DNA of 20,036 bases from Solimicrobium sp040544425 (GCA_040544425.1 JBEONO010000032.1:1-20036); one strand, 5' to 3'; counted from the first letter of the stretch, positions 1 through 7,268 are shown. Made by a program: numbers and translations. Notes: generated by a model not told the origin, from the sequence alone.

Positions 1-95
1 GACCTTCTTTTTCATGTCCAATGATATTTTGGCGAAGGCCTTTCGTTCGAGCCTTGAGAATTTGAGGCCAAGGCGCTGTCCGATCAGGTAATACC
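1..95. repeat. terminal direct repeat, left copy (circular overlap)
   Basis: These 95 bases are identical to the last 95 bases of the window (19942-20036). The simplest reading is an unrotated circular contig with an assembly overlap. A gene interrupted by both ends becomes an intact frame when the copies are merged, which supports circularity over a true duplication. Confidence 0.93.
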
Positions 96-405
96 GACAC
101 GCATTGACAGGGTCGTTCATCGAAATCCAGTGTCTGAAAAGACTACGGACAAATTTAACCTGATGGGTTGCGGCGAAATGTTTCTCTTGATCCTCCAATT
201 TTTTCGGATCGAATTGCTGCAGTTGTCCCCGCCATGCCCGCAGTTGCCGACTGTAGATCTCTTCCTTCGTTACAGGGTCAATCCAGGTCTTTCCTCTGAA
301 CCAGGCTCGCCGTACTGATCCGTCCAAGTGTTCAACCTCATATGATCCTGTGTGCCAAGGTTTAATCGACCTATCGAACCAGTCGGTTGTTCTAATCTTT
401 GTCAT
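1..405 (-). CDS. unknown 154-aa basic protein, N-terminal 135 codons (runs off the left end)
   Basis: The frame opens with ATG at 405 and reads MTKIRTTDWFDRSIKPWHTG, then continues without a stop to position 1. Across the circular junction it goes on from 19941 to a TAG at 19882, giving 154 residues. I do not recognise the family. The first ~55 residues are rich in Trp and Gly (WFDR, PWHTGSYEV, AWFRGKTW), suggesting a small beta-rich domain. The second half is helical and strongly basic, with clusters such as RLERKAF and MKKKVGTKIRK, compatible with nucleic acid binding. No good Shine-Dalgarno is visible; the start overlaps the end of a 43-codon frame (392-523) by 14 nt, so translation may be coupled. 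Confidence 0.7.
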   Translation of the reverse strand, partial: MTKIRTTDWFDRSIKPWHTGSYEVEHLDGSVRRAWFRGKTWIDPVTKEEIYSRQLRAWRGQLQQFDPKKLEDQEKHFAATHQVKFVRSLFRHWISMNDPVNACRYYLIGQRLGLKFSRLERKAFAKISLDMKKKV

Positions 406-523
406 CGCGCACCACCATATATTTGGAATGTTTTGGATTGTAACTGCAGATCAGGTAGACGGCTAGAGCTGTGCTATGCACTATCTCAACGGTTTTACAT
501 GAGTCTTCAGATTCGTGTCCCAT
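392..523 (-). CDS. small unknown protein, 43 aa
   Basis: ATG at 523 opens a 43-codon frame beginning MGHESEDSCKTVEIVH and ending KYMVVRDDKD before TAG. The frame stays open upstream to a TGA near 608, without an ATG; a TTG at about 568 could give a longer form. A GGAAG lies about ten bases before the ATG. Its end overlaps the next start (405) by 14 nt. The family is not recognised. The acidic N-terminus, short hydrophobic core and tight overlap make it plausible, but nothing proves expression. Confidence 0.4.
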   Translation of the reverse strand: MGHESEDSCKTVEIVHSTALAVYLICSYNPKHSKYMVVRDDKD

Positions 524-590
524 GATTTCTACGCTTCCGTTGGTCGGGACCTGGCCAAAAAATAGCAAAATATACGATAAGTCACGGAAT

Positions 591-1145
591 TTATCCGGTT
601 TTTCTATTCAGATCTAGATAGGCGCGTAGCTCAGCCACAATGCCTTGTTGCCCATCAGCTTTGGCAGTCGCAGCGGCCACTTCAAGTTCCAAATTCCGCA
701 CCTGTATTTTCAGTACTGATTCGCTGGCAACCGCTGCGTTAAGTTGTTCTGTCAAAGCGCTATTCTGCCGCTCCTTATCGACAAGACGCGCCTCTAACAC
801 GCTCGCATGTTGCTCGACATTCTTCAGCACATGCAGTTTTTGCTCAATTTGACGACACTGCATCTGCTGATCATGCAGGTTCTTTTGCGCATGTGATAGC
901 TCGGCGATCAGGCGCACTCCCTCTTGGTTTAGGCGGGTCACTTCGTCTTGCTTGACGATCAAACTTTGCTGCAGATGGCGCATTTCCGCCTGCAGCTGCT
1001 GAATTTGCTGTTCGTGCCGACGCTGATCTTGGTCACGCTGTTCCTTGATCGAAGCGCGATAATGTTCCAGCGCATCGCGAGCATGTTGGTGTTTTTCTTC
1101 CAACGATTGGCGGTGCTGTTCGTTTTCAGCCAGCCGCTCTTTCAA
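591..1145 (-). pseudogene. coiled-coil protein, KfrA-like C-terminal half lacking the DNA-binding domain
   Basis: The frame encodes about 184 residues of almost pure coiled coil, rich in Gln, Glu, Arg and Leu (RRHEQQIQQLQAEMRHLQQ; NLELEVAAATAKADGQ). This is the composition of the long C-terminal coil of KfrA, a plasmid protein whose N-terminal domain binds DNA and whose coil makes filaments used in plasmid stability. No N-terminal DNA-binding domain is present. There is no ATG; only TTG codons follow an in-frame TAG, and no ribosome-binding site is visible. Upstream DNA at once becomes the body of an unrelated frame on the other strand. I read it as a 5'-truncated remnant. KfrA identity is inferred from composition and plasmid context, and any long coiled-coil protein would look similar. 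Confidence 0.5.
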
Positions 1146-1375
1146 ATGGACACTTCAAAGCCTACACAGTTAAATTAAATCCGTTGGATGGTGTTTATTA
1201 TTGCGATATTCGTCCGAACATGATCAGTGATGCGCTGCTGTCGCAGCACATAAAAACGATCGATCATTTTTTCTATTCTGATTTATGGGAACTACTGAAT
1301 CGGCAAGGTCAAACATTGGCAGAAATAGAAATTGAAGACGAAGATGCTGATTCGGTAGACGGTACTGGTGCTTAA
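1142..1375 (+). pseudogene. orphan C-terminal fragment of an unknown protein
   Basis: An open frame with protein-like composition (GHFKAYTVKLNPLDGVYYCD, later an acidic tail EIEIEDEDADSVDGTGA) runs to TAA at 1373-1375. It has no credible start: the first in-frame candidates are TTG at 1184 and ATG at 1220, neither with a ribosome-binding site, and further upstream the DNA belongs to the coiled-coil gene on the other strand. It looks like the last ~75 residues of a gene whose 5' part was lost. Its stop overlaps the stop of the minus-strand RHH gene in a shared CTTAA. No family recognised. Confidence 0.35.
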
Positions 1376-1635
1376 TTTTTCTCGTAGTCTGTTTTAAAAA
1401 CAGTACTGGCCGTGGCCTGTATAGCGCGTTCAATGACTTCTTTTTTGGTGGCACAGTTCCAGTGCTGCATCAGTAATAAAACCGCGTCATGGGTGGCCTT
1501 ATCCAGCGTCACCTCGATGCGAACTGCGCCAAGTTGCGCACGCTGTGCGCGACTGGCACGTGTTCGAGCAATGGCCGGAAGTTGTGCGCCTGATCCAGCA
1601 GGACGACCAGGGCGAGAGGTGTTGGATTTAATCAT
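1372..1635 (-). CDS. ribbon-helix-helix (CopG/Arc-type) DNA-binding protein, 87 aa
   Basis: Residues 1-35 are a basic, disordered-looking arm (SRPGRPAGSG; ARTRASRAQRAQ). Residues ~38-78 fit the RHH pattern: a beta strand (VRIEVTLD) followed by two helices (THDAVLLLMQHWN; TKKEVIERAIQATAST). RHH proteins bind DNA as dimers and usually act as repressors, antitoxins or partition adaptors. The start ATG overlaps the stop of the zinc-protein gene as ATGA, so the two are probably translationally coupled, and the XRE regulator is the first gene of the same run. No toxin is next to it, so a plasmid regulatory role is more likely than an antitoxin. The exact role is unknown. Confidence 0.7.
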   Translation of the reverse strand: MIKSNTSRPGRPAGSGAQLPAIARTRASRAQRAQLGAVRIEVTLDKATHDAVLLLMQHWNCATKKEVIERAIQATASTVFKTDYEKN

Positions 1636-1949
1636 GCACCGAATACATCTAAGGCGGCTCTGCGTTCATTCGCTCTGATCATACCATCGGGTGACACGCC
1701 GGATTCGGCCAGTTGATTACCAACCAGTGTTTTTTGTTCCAGCGTCATGACATTCAACATCGCATGCAAGATAATATCGGCCTTACCCAACTCACTGATC
1801 AGGGCATCAATATCGCGCTTATAGCCAGTGTAATCCGCACGGTACGCAATCCCCAAGCCCTTACAATCAAAACATTCGCCATGGGTGTGCCAGCCGGTTC
1901 CGCGGCATTTATAGCATTTGGCATATTTAGGTGAGACAGGTTGATTCAT
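1632..1949 (-). CDS. small protein with DnaJ-type CxxCxGxG zinc motifs, 105 aa
   Basis: Two DnaJ-like zinc half-sites lie at the N-terminus: C12-x2-C15-RGTG and C26-x2-C29-KGLG. Together they could bind one zinc ion, as in the cysteine-rich domain of DnaJ, but no J domain is present. Residues ~40-105 look helical and unrelated (RDIDALISELGKADIILHAM). Such stand-alone zinc ribbons in mobile elements often mediate protein or nucleic acid contacts; the function here is unknown. A GGAG lies seven bases before the ATG. It sits 12 nt after the XRE gene and overlaps the RHH gene by 4 nt, so the three appear to be one operon. Confidence 0.75.
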   Translation of the reverse strand: MNQPVSPKYAKCYKCRGTGWHTHGECFDCKGLGIAYRADYTGYKRDIDALISELGKADIILHAMLNVMTLEQKTLVGNQLAESGVSPDGMIRANERRAALDVFGA

Positions 1950-1961
1950 TGTCCGGCTCCG

Positions 1962-2459
1962 TTAGTCGAGCTGCTGCGCAAATAGCTTTAATTCATCCAG
2001 CAATTTGGGATGCTTATCAAGAATACTAAGCAGCATGAGCAGCGTTAACGATGGCTCTCTCTGACCTAATTCAATGCTACCGAATGCACTCTTGCCCAGC
2101 CCGAATGTCAGAGACGCTTCCTGCCTGTTGAGATGCAGTTTATTGCGCACATAGGCGCAGTATGCCGCTTTGTCGTCGTTCACATCCACGTGCTGATTGC
2201 TACCAGCCCAACTATAAATTTGATCCACTGGCACGTTGAGATATCGAGCCAGTCTTTCGGACGAAATTTTATGTTTCGGATTAACGTTGGCCGGATTATT
2301 GAAAACATCGACAACAAAAGCGGTCGTTAATCCCGTGAACTTTACGAACTCCGTCAAGGTTTTACATTTGTCTTTCGCCATCTGACGCGTAACACGCACC
2401 GCCAACGGATTTTGTGGGGCAGTGAAATCGACATTTAATTTTTTTCTTTTCTGTGGCAT
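1962..2459 (-). CDS. XRE/Cro-type helix-turn-helix regulator, 165 aa
   Basis: The C-terminal part, residues ~105-155, is a typical XRE helix-turn-helix: YVRNKLHLNRQEASLTFGLG, followed by GSIELGQREPSLTLLMLLSIL, where the E-x-G-xREPS element marks the family. Residues ~35-88 (LTEFVKFTGLTTAFVVDVFN, then SSERLARYLNVPVDQIYSWAG) may be a second, divergent HTH. The N-terminus is Lys-rich. It is probably a DNA-binding repressor and heads an operon with the zinc and RHH proteins. An inverted repeat (2477-2507) just upstream of its start is a natural autoregulatory site. The antitoxin-like architecture is noted, but no toxin is adjacent. Confidence 0.78.
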   Translation of the reverse strand: MPQKRKKLNVDFTAPQNPLAVRVTRQMAKDKCKTLTEFVKFTGLTTAFVVDVFNNPANVNPKHKISSERLARYLNVPVDQIYSWAGSNQHVDVNDDKAAYCAYVRNKLHLNRQEASLTFGLGKSAFGSIELGQREPSLTLLMLLSILDKHPKLLDELKLFAQQLD

Positions 2460-2476
2460 TGCAGTCTGCTTTATCG

Positions 2477-2507
2477 TTTGTAATTTGATTATTACCTACC
2501 TTACAAA
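2477..2507. promoter_or_regulatory. inverted repeat TTTGTAA/TTACAAA upstream of the XRE gene
   Basis: TTTGTAA at 2477-2483 is matched by its reverse complement TTACAAA at 2501-2507, 18-48 bases upstream of the XRE start codon. The position fits an operator for autoregulation. No strong -10/-35 pair is obvious around it. Confidence 0.4.
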
Positions 2508-2508
2508 G

Positions 2509-2715
2509 TTACTCGGTATCGCTAGTCACTCGAAACGGCACTTTTTTCAAGTATTGCTCGCCATCTTTCGCGGTAATCCAAATACGCGCATCTGCCTGCG
2601 CCATGATCTGTTTAGTTGCCGGATCAGTGGGAAATACAATTGAACACTCATTGAGGGTTGTGCCTGGCGCAGCGTCGACCAGAACAGGTAAGCCTTTTTT
2701 TAAAGTTACATACAT
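2509..2715 (-). CDS. small unknown protein, 68 aa
   Basis: The chosen ATG at 2715 follows AAGGA at a spacing of eight, so longer upstream versions are unlikely. The protein begins MYVTLKKGLPVLVDAAPGTT and ends KKVPFRVTSDTE. It has alternating hydrophobic stretches suggesting a small beta-rich fold, and I do not recognise the family. It lies downstream of a long imperfect palindrome (2742-2884) and on the same strand as the genes on both sides, so it could be an independently acquired small cassette. Confidence 0.6.
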   Translation of the reverse strand: MYVTLKKGLPVLVDAAPGTTLNECSIVFPTDPATKQIMAQADARIWITAKDGEQYLKKVPFRVTSDTE

Positions 2716-2741
2716 GACAAATTTCCTTCGCATGAAAAGTG

Positions 2742-2884
2742 GTGAACCGCCAGCATAACCCAGTTTCCGCAACCGGACACATAAAACCAAAACGGATTTA
2801 ACATAACACCCCTTCCACGAAGTCCCTTGCCAAAATGTATTCTTGCGTCCGGTTGCAGAAAACGCCGTTTATGCTTCGTTAGAC
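2742..2884. repeat. 143-bp imperfect inverted repeat, attC-like or MITE-like
   Basis: The arms share GCAACCGGAC at 2769-2778 and its complement GTCCGGTTGC at 2847-2856, flanked by GCATAA at 2753-2758 and TTATGC at 2869-2874, with partial matches between. The outer right end is GTTAGAC (2878-2884), which fits the integron core GTTRRRY; the outer left GTGAACC does not match cleanly. Size and layout resemble a long attC site between two small same-strand genes, but a non-autonomous transposon remnant would look similar. Confidence 0.4.
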
Positions 2885-2886
2885 AA

Positions 2887-2927
2887 GTTTCACTGTGTTC
2901 CTAAATAATGGGAAAATACAGTGAAAC
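2887..2927. repeat. inverted repeat GTTTCACTGT/ACAGTGAAAC
   Basis: A perfect 10-bp inverted repeat (2887-2896 and 2918-2927) with a 21-nt centre lies just beyond the stop of the minus-strand gene ending at 2945. It has no T-run, so it is a weak terminator candidate and could equally be a protein-binding site. Confidence 0.4.
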
Positions 2928-2944
2928 TCACCCCTGACAGATTT

Positions 2945-3211
2945 TCATGATTGACCCGCTTTGATTTCATCGGCCAGCTCAAGCCGGATCAGATCACAGC
3001 ACAACAATACCATGTCGTTACTCATGCGGGGATTGTCCTGGCTGACAGTCAGGTAATCGCGTGCGAGGGTGCGCTTCCGAATGCCTGCGGCATATAGGAC
3101 TTCGGCCAGCTCGGCAATGTGGGGCGACTCGTATTGCCGACCGTCGCTTAGATCAGCCCTAAAGCGACCGTTTTGGGTGGGAAAGACGTGGGCAGTAAGT
3201 TGAGGTTTCAT
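2945..3211 (-). CDS. unknown protein, 88 aa
   Basis: The ATG at 3211 overlaps the stop of the exoribonuclease-like gene (TAATG), so this start is preferred over longer frames. The protein begins MKPQLTAHVFPTQNGRFRAD, and the first ~35 residues could form a small beta sheet (FRADLSDGRQYESPHI). The rest is helical (IAELAEVLYAAGIRKRTLAR; LLCCDLIRLELADEIKAG). No family recognised. It is the last gene of a tightly overlapping three-gene run (3965 to 2945), so it probably works with the nuclease-like protein or is co-regulated with it. Confidence 0.65.
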   Translation of the reverse strand: MKPQLTAHVFPTQNGRFRADLSDGRQYESPHIAELAEVLYAAGIRKRTLARDYLTVSQDNPRMSNDMVLLCCDLIRLELADEIKAGQS

Positions 3212-3696
3212 TATTTGGTTCCCCAGTTGTCCAGCTCGGCCAGCTCTCGCACAAACGCAAAGCGGTTGGCGATGGCATCGTGGAGCGCATGGTGACGGTC
3301 CAATTTGCTCTCTTCCCAAAATAATTCTTGCTTCAAATCGTTAACGTAAGGGTAGATGTTGACTCCGCGTATCCAGGAGGGAACCTCATTGTTCAAGGCA
3401 TGAAAAAAAAGCGTCCAGTCGTGGCCGGAGTCGTAGCAAATATCGATAGGTTGGTCGTCCATCTTGAATTGTTCCAGCCATGCCCGTAAACGCACATTCA
3501 ATTCGTCCAACGTGCATTGTGCGCCCTTGATTTTTCCAAGCTGCGGCAAGACGACTTCTTTAACAAAATCGCTGCACTCTTTGCGCTCAATGGGTAACTC
3601 AGCGTAAAATTTTTGGTCGTCCTCACTCACCAATCCAATTGAAATCAGTTCGGTGTTAATGAAGTTGGTGAATTCGGTATCGATGAAAATCAACAT
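3211..3696 (-). CDS. DEDDh-type 3'-5' exoribonuclease-like protein, 161 aa
   Basis: The N-terminus MLIFIDTEFTNF carries the first exonuclease motif with D6 and E8. A middle motif YDSGHDWTLFF supplies D89 or D93, and HHALHDA near residues 135-141 gives the H-x4-D pattern (H135, D140) of DEDDh nucleases. Length and motif order resemble the short Rv2179c-like exoribonuclease family, so it should degrade RNA from the 3' end with two metal ions. All catalytic residues appear present. It starts inside the preceding gene (7-nt overlap ATGTTGA) and its stop overlaps the next ATG. Why a plasmid carries it is unclear; RNA control or a defence-type role are both possible. Confidence 0.78.
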   Translation of the reverse strand: MLIFIDTEFTNFINTELISIGLVSEDDQKFYAELPIERKECSDFVKEVVLPQLGKIKGAQCTLDELNVRLRAWLEQFKMDDQPIDICYDSGHDWTLFFHALNNEVPSWIRGVNIYPYVNDLKQELFWEESKLDRHHALHDAIANRFAFVRELAELDNWGTK

Positions 3697-3965
3697 GATG
3701 GCGGCGCTTTGCTGATTTCGTACACACTCAAAATTTCTGACGGTGACAAGTGACGCAGACCGGACTCATTAGCAAGAATGGTTTTTTCTTGGTCAACCTG
3801 GGCGACCAATAAATCAAAGTATGTGCCGTTATCCAGTAAATTTAGTACGGCACTCGGCCAACCCGACACCCAGCGGTTGGCAATTTCAATTGCGATGTTA
3901 CCAAGCACCTCAATCTTATAGGCAAGGTCTGGGCCATAGATTTCGCGGGTTAGTAGATTTTCCAT
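3690..3965 (-). CDS. unknown protein, 91 aa, first gene of the exoribonuclease operon
   Basis: ATG at 3965 follows AAGGAG with a seven-base spacer, a strong ribosome-binding site that decides this start. The protein begins MENLLTREIYGPDLAYKIEV and appears mostly helical, with ending SVYEISKAPPSC. The family is not recognised. It overlaps the nuclease gene by 7 nt. Its promoter region (3985-4032) contains paired TAC(G/A)TA sites also seen at three other plasmid promoters, so this operon is probably controlled separately from the relaxase gene that ends at 4039. Confidence 0.68.
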   Translation of the reverse strand: MENLLTREIYGPDLAYKIEVLGNIAIEIANRWVSGWPSAVLNLLDNGTYFDLLVAQVDQEKTILANESGLRHLSPSEILSVYEISKAPPSC

Positions 3966-3984
3966 GATAGTACTCCTTCCCACA

Positions 3985-4032
3985 ATTATACATTAATACG
4001 TAAAAACATAAAAACGTATTTACATAAATACG
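3985..4032 (-). promoter_or_regulatory. promoter with paired TACRTA operators for the exoribonuclease operon
   Basis: On the minus strand TATAAT (3990-3985) is a perfect -10; the -35 is poor. TACGTA at 3997-4002 and TACATA at 4021-4026 lie exactly 24 bp apart. The second is the centre of an 8+8 palindrome, CGTATTTA-CA-TAAATACG (4015-4032). The same motif and spacing occur near 10611, 13709 and 17247. Confidence 0.55.
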
Positions 4033-4038
4033 CCAATA

Positions 4039-6903
4039 CTATTCAATGTCTAATCCTTTGCCTTTCTCAGGAGCGAGTGTGAGATTTGAGGTTTTATCGA
4101 TAATCACCATATCATCAATTTGCACGTCAAAATTAGGAGCAGGATGCTTGCCGAGGGTTTTCCCATAATCCACGATAACCACACCAAGATCGACATAAAC
4201 TACTTTATATTGTGTGCTGGAATTCTCTGACCTGGTTGTCGATAATGGTTTGCTCTGTGCAGCCAGCCACGACTCAACGGTGATGGCTTCTACCTTGGCT
4301 TCACGATTTGCTTCAATCTCGGCAACAGGAGTCGGCGCAGAATTCGCTTCCGGCAATGCCGGTGCCGGAACCGGTTGCACATGCGGTGCTGGGCGTTTTC
4401 GCGCAATCTCGGCTAACCGTAGAGATTCGAGGTTTGGATCAACGAACCTAACGTTAATATTCTGTGCGACCGCAATTTTCACAAGTCGTGCCTGAAACTC
4501 TGGCGAACCTGTCAGCGTTAAGTTCATGCCGAAACGCTCCTTCGCAAGCATCAATGCAGCGGCAAGAACCTCTTCATTATTCTCATCCAGAACGGCTAAA
4601 TGATTACCTTCGTCACGCAAAACAGCTTGCCCGTTTTGGTGATAGGTTACGTCTCCGCTTAAATTGACATTGAATTGTTTAAAAATGGTGGATGCAGATT
4701 CACGAATACGCTTACGTCGCTTTTTTTCATCTTCGTCATCAACAAGCTCAATGGTGCCAGTGATCGAGGTCTGAGGAACAACACGAGCACTATCATCGAT
4801 TTTGCGCAGTTCGGACAAGGCAGTTTCATCGCCTTGTTGAGCACGATCACGCAGAAACATGCGCCATGCCTGATCTTTGGGCAAGGGCCGGAGTTGTTCA
4901 AACAGCGCTTCGCGCTCACTGTCGAACACGGCACGCTCCTGCGCGGCAAGACTGGCTTGGCGTTTAATTTCATCCTGTTTTCTGGCGCCACTCAATCCGA
5001 CTAATGCCGCTTGTTTTTGTGCCTTCAGCCGTACTGTAATCGACTTATTTAATTCACGTGTTTCAAGATTAAATGGTTTTCGCTTGGCAAACAGGCTTGA
5101 ACTCTGCTCCTTAAATTGGGCCGAAAATTCTTTCCACAGTGGTGATGACGTTGACCTGGTGCGTTGATTAATCTGGTTCTCATACACGGCCTTTAAAATC
5201 GGTGCAGCTTTACTCCACGGCAAGCCAAGTTCCTTACTTAAAAAATCATTGGGTGTCAGTGACCGTGATCCACACTGGATACGCGGTGTACCATCTTTCG
5301 CGACGGTGACTTGATAGAGTGCCGGATTGATTTTTTGATCGTGGGATAGTTTCTTCAGAAGTTGATGGCAATCAATGCGTTTCCGAATTTCGGCAAAACG
5401 ATCCTTGGCTGACGCTTTTTCGTAGGCTTCCCACAGCTCACACTCGAACTGTTGGATTAAGCTCGATGGCTGCAAAGTACGTCCTTCGTACTTTACGCTT
5501 CCGCGTTGGACTTCTCTTCTGCTGCCAAACGCGCTTGCTCCGGTGCGTCGCACATCCTGATTTTCCCTGGGCGACTCGTTTCCCAGACCACTCGGTAAAG
5601 AGTCCGGCAATATGCTTCCAGCGAGTGGTCTACCTGCATCCAAACTGCCATCGGACAGTTCATGCACGCGACTGGCTCGGTTGGCCTCAACGATTCTTCT
5701 ATGTTGTTCAGCACGAATGATGTGGTCAGGGGGAATTCCTTCGTCAAAACTTTGTCTGAGGACATAATCAACTCCTTTGTTAATCTGTGTTTGTGTTAGA
5801 TGGGAAAAATCAGGTAACGATACTACGCCAGGTGTGCGACGATTTTTTCGTTCCAAATCGTCCAAAATTTGCAACTTGGTTTGTGGATCGGCAGGTTGAT
5901 AGACTTCTTTGTAAAACTTGGAGCCGGTATGTAGGTAGCGGTTTTCACGCGCTCTGAACAAGTACCACTCATCTAACACGCCAGCGATATACTCAGGCTG
6001 TTTTCGTGGCTGCATCTGCTCTAAATAGGCATCCTTGGCTTTCCGAATAAGAATGAATTCTTTCTCATGCGTTGGCCTTTCAATAAATTGCCGCTGATAA
6101 AAAATGCCAGTTAACCGCATGGATTTTTTATTACCTGCTGATTTCACACGAAAGCACTCATTGAACCGCCCTTTGCGCAGGGTCGAAACCTCACCATATT
6201 TTTTTAGCAATGTCTCAAAATCAGACCATGAAGTAATGTTTTGCGCCAAAATATCCTTTTGCAAGGCAATTTCCAACGCATTTTTTTGTTGACTCACCGT
6301 ACCGAGCGTATCAGGAACATATCCTGTGTAACGTGCCAAAATATCAATGGCTGTCTCGGATGTGACCTTCGGATTGTCTTTCGGGCTACTAAACCCATTT
6401 GCTGTGTTGAATGATTCTTGGAAAGCATCCACAAATTTAGTGTTGTCGGTTTTTCCACCTAAATATCCCAGAACAGATATAGATTCGCCAGTGAGCAGAT
6501 CGTGGCGGCCAAGCGCAATGTGGATATGCGTGCATCGGCTTTCTTCCTCGCCTGTAAGATGGTTTTTGTAGCTTAGGATTCGAGGCCGGTGCGCTTCGGC
6601 ATAAAATGGAATGCGATCCCGATCTGCTTCAGGCCATGCGGCGAGAGCATGCTCCTTCCATTTTTCGACTGCCAGGTGAAGCATTTCATTACTGACATAA
6701 TTTTCAGACCACGACAAAGTAATATGGTCATAGGCGACACCTTCACCAGAATGTGTGGAAGTGACCGTTTCAAAAACAGCCAGATCACCATCCAGAATGA
6801 TTCGCTCATCCAGCTCATCACGGTGCAAGTCCCGCCCTTGCTTTTGCCCGTTCTCCAAATAGTCTTTAAGACCACCTCGCCCGCTGCCAAGTGTAATAAT
6901 CAT
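4039..6903 (-). CDS. traI: relaxase, MOBP/TraI-like, with C-terminal LPD7 domain, 954 aa
   Basis: This is the DNA-nicking enzyme of plasmid transfer. The N-terminal relaxase domain shows a probable catalytic tyrosine Y15 (GGLKDYLENGQ), a motif YDHITLSWSE at 58-67, and the metal-binding histidines in CTHIHIALGRHD (H126, H128), in the order known for MOBP relaxases such as RP4 TraI. Residues ~400-745 are long, charged and helical, ending in a segment typical of mobilization proteins (WRMFLRDRAQQGDETALSEL). Residues ~750-826 (GDVTYHQNGQAVLRD to FVDPNLE) fit the LPD7 domain of large plasmid relaxases. The last ~60 residues may be a small beta domain like KfrB. Its start overlaps the traJ stop by 4 nt. 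The gene looks intact. Confidence 0.88.
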   Translation of the reverse strand: MIITLGSGRGGLKDYLENGQKQGRDLHRDELDERIILDGDLAVFETVTSTHSGEGVAYDHITLSWSENYVSNEMLHLAVEKWKEHALAAWPEADRDRIPFYAEAHRPRILSYKNHLTGEEESRCTHIHIALGRHDLLTGESISVLGYLGGKTDNTKFVDAFQESFNTANGFSSPKDNPKVTSETAIDILARYTGYVPDTLGTVSQQKNALEIALQKDILAQNITSWSDFETLLKKYGEVSTLRKGRFNECFRVKSAGNKKSMRLTGIFYQRQFIERPTHEKEFILIRKAKDAYLEQMQPRKQPEYIAGVLDEWYLFRARENRYLHTGSKFYKEVYQPADPQTKLQILDDLERKNRRTPGVVSLPDFSHLTQTQINKGVDYVLRQSFDEGIPPDHIIRAEQHRRIVEANRASRVHELSDGSLDAGRPLAGSILPDSLPSGLGNESPRENQDVRRTGASAFGSRREVQRGSVKYEGRTLQPSSLIQQFECELWEAYEKASAKDRFAEIRKRIDCHQLLKKLSHDQKINPALYQVTVAKDGTPRIQCGSRSLTPNDFLSKELGLPWSKAAPILKAVYENQINQRTRSTSSPLWKEFSAQFKEQSSSLFAKRKPFNLETRELNKSITVRLKAQKQAALVGLSGARKQDEIKRQASLAAQERAVFDSEREALFEQLRPLPKDQAWRMFLRDRAQQGDETALSELRKIDDSARVVPQTSITGTIELVDDEDEKKRRKRIRESASTIFKQFNVNLSGDVTYHQNGQAVLRDEGNHLAVLDENNEEVLAAALMLAKERFGMNLTLTGSPEFQARLVKIAVAQNINVRFVDPNLESLRLAEIARKRPAPHVQPVPAPALPEANSAPTPVAEIEANREAKVEAITVESWLAAQSKPLSTTRSENSSTQYKVVYVDLGVVIVDYGKTLGKHPAPNFDVQIDDMVIIDKTSNLTLAPEKGKGLDIE

Positions 6904-7268
6904 TTTTTGACCTTATCAACAAGGTCGTTGAGAGACTGACTTATATCTTCTAATTGATGAATAATAGACAAGAACGTTTCATTGGAAATTTTCTTGGCTA
7001 GGTGCTCAGTATTGGCTACACGTGCCAGTTGGTTGATGTTGTTGGATGTTTTTTGGAGTAAAAAAATGGCTTTGGTGGCGTCCTGGCTGATCTGTTTTTT
7101 GGGAGTGACGGTTGTGGTATTAGTAAGAACATGTTCCCTAAAAAACTCAGACTGCGTTAAACCAGACGCCAAGAATTTCGCCTGATATTTTTTATAGTCC
7201 AACTCAGTCAATCGAAATGCGACAGTTTTTACAAGCTTTTCTTCATCATTTTTGCCAGGGCGTGCCAT
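6900..7268 (-). CDS. traJ: TraJ/MobC-like relaxosome accessory protein, 122 aa
   Basis: The protein starts MARPGKNDEEKLVKTVAFRL, where KTVAFRLTELDYKKY is the ribbon-helix-helix-type element seen in TraJ/NikA/MobC proteins that bind oriT and recruit the relaxase. Residues ~60-122 form the conserved C-terminal part (LLQKTSNNINQLARVANTEH, then a coil to KVKK). Length matches RP4 TraJ, about 123 aa. The ATG at 7268 is chosen because GAAGGAA precedes it; an upstream extension would run into the hairpin region. It overlaps traI by 4 nt and is divergent from traK across the probable oriT, as in RP4. Confidence 0.85.
   Translation of the reverse strand: MARPGKNDEEKLVKTVAFRLTELDYKKYQAKFLASGLTQSEFFREHVLTNTTTVTPKKQISQDATKAIFLLQKTSNNINQLARVANTEHLAKKISNETFLSIIHQLEDISQSLNDLVDKVKK

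Noticed and set aside
1..95. True long direct repeat of a linear element
   Set aside because: Exact identity at the very ends and restoration of a single intact gene on merging favour a circular assembly overlap.
1224..1454. 76-codon minus-strand frame between the RHH gene and the coiled coil
   Set aside because: It overlaps the RHH gene in another frame, lacks a ribosome-binding site and its sequence is not protein-like.
4659..4991. 110-codon frame on the minus strand inside traI, and several frames opposite it
   Set aside because: They overlap a clear, conserved relaxase frame in full and have no independent start signals.
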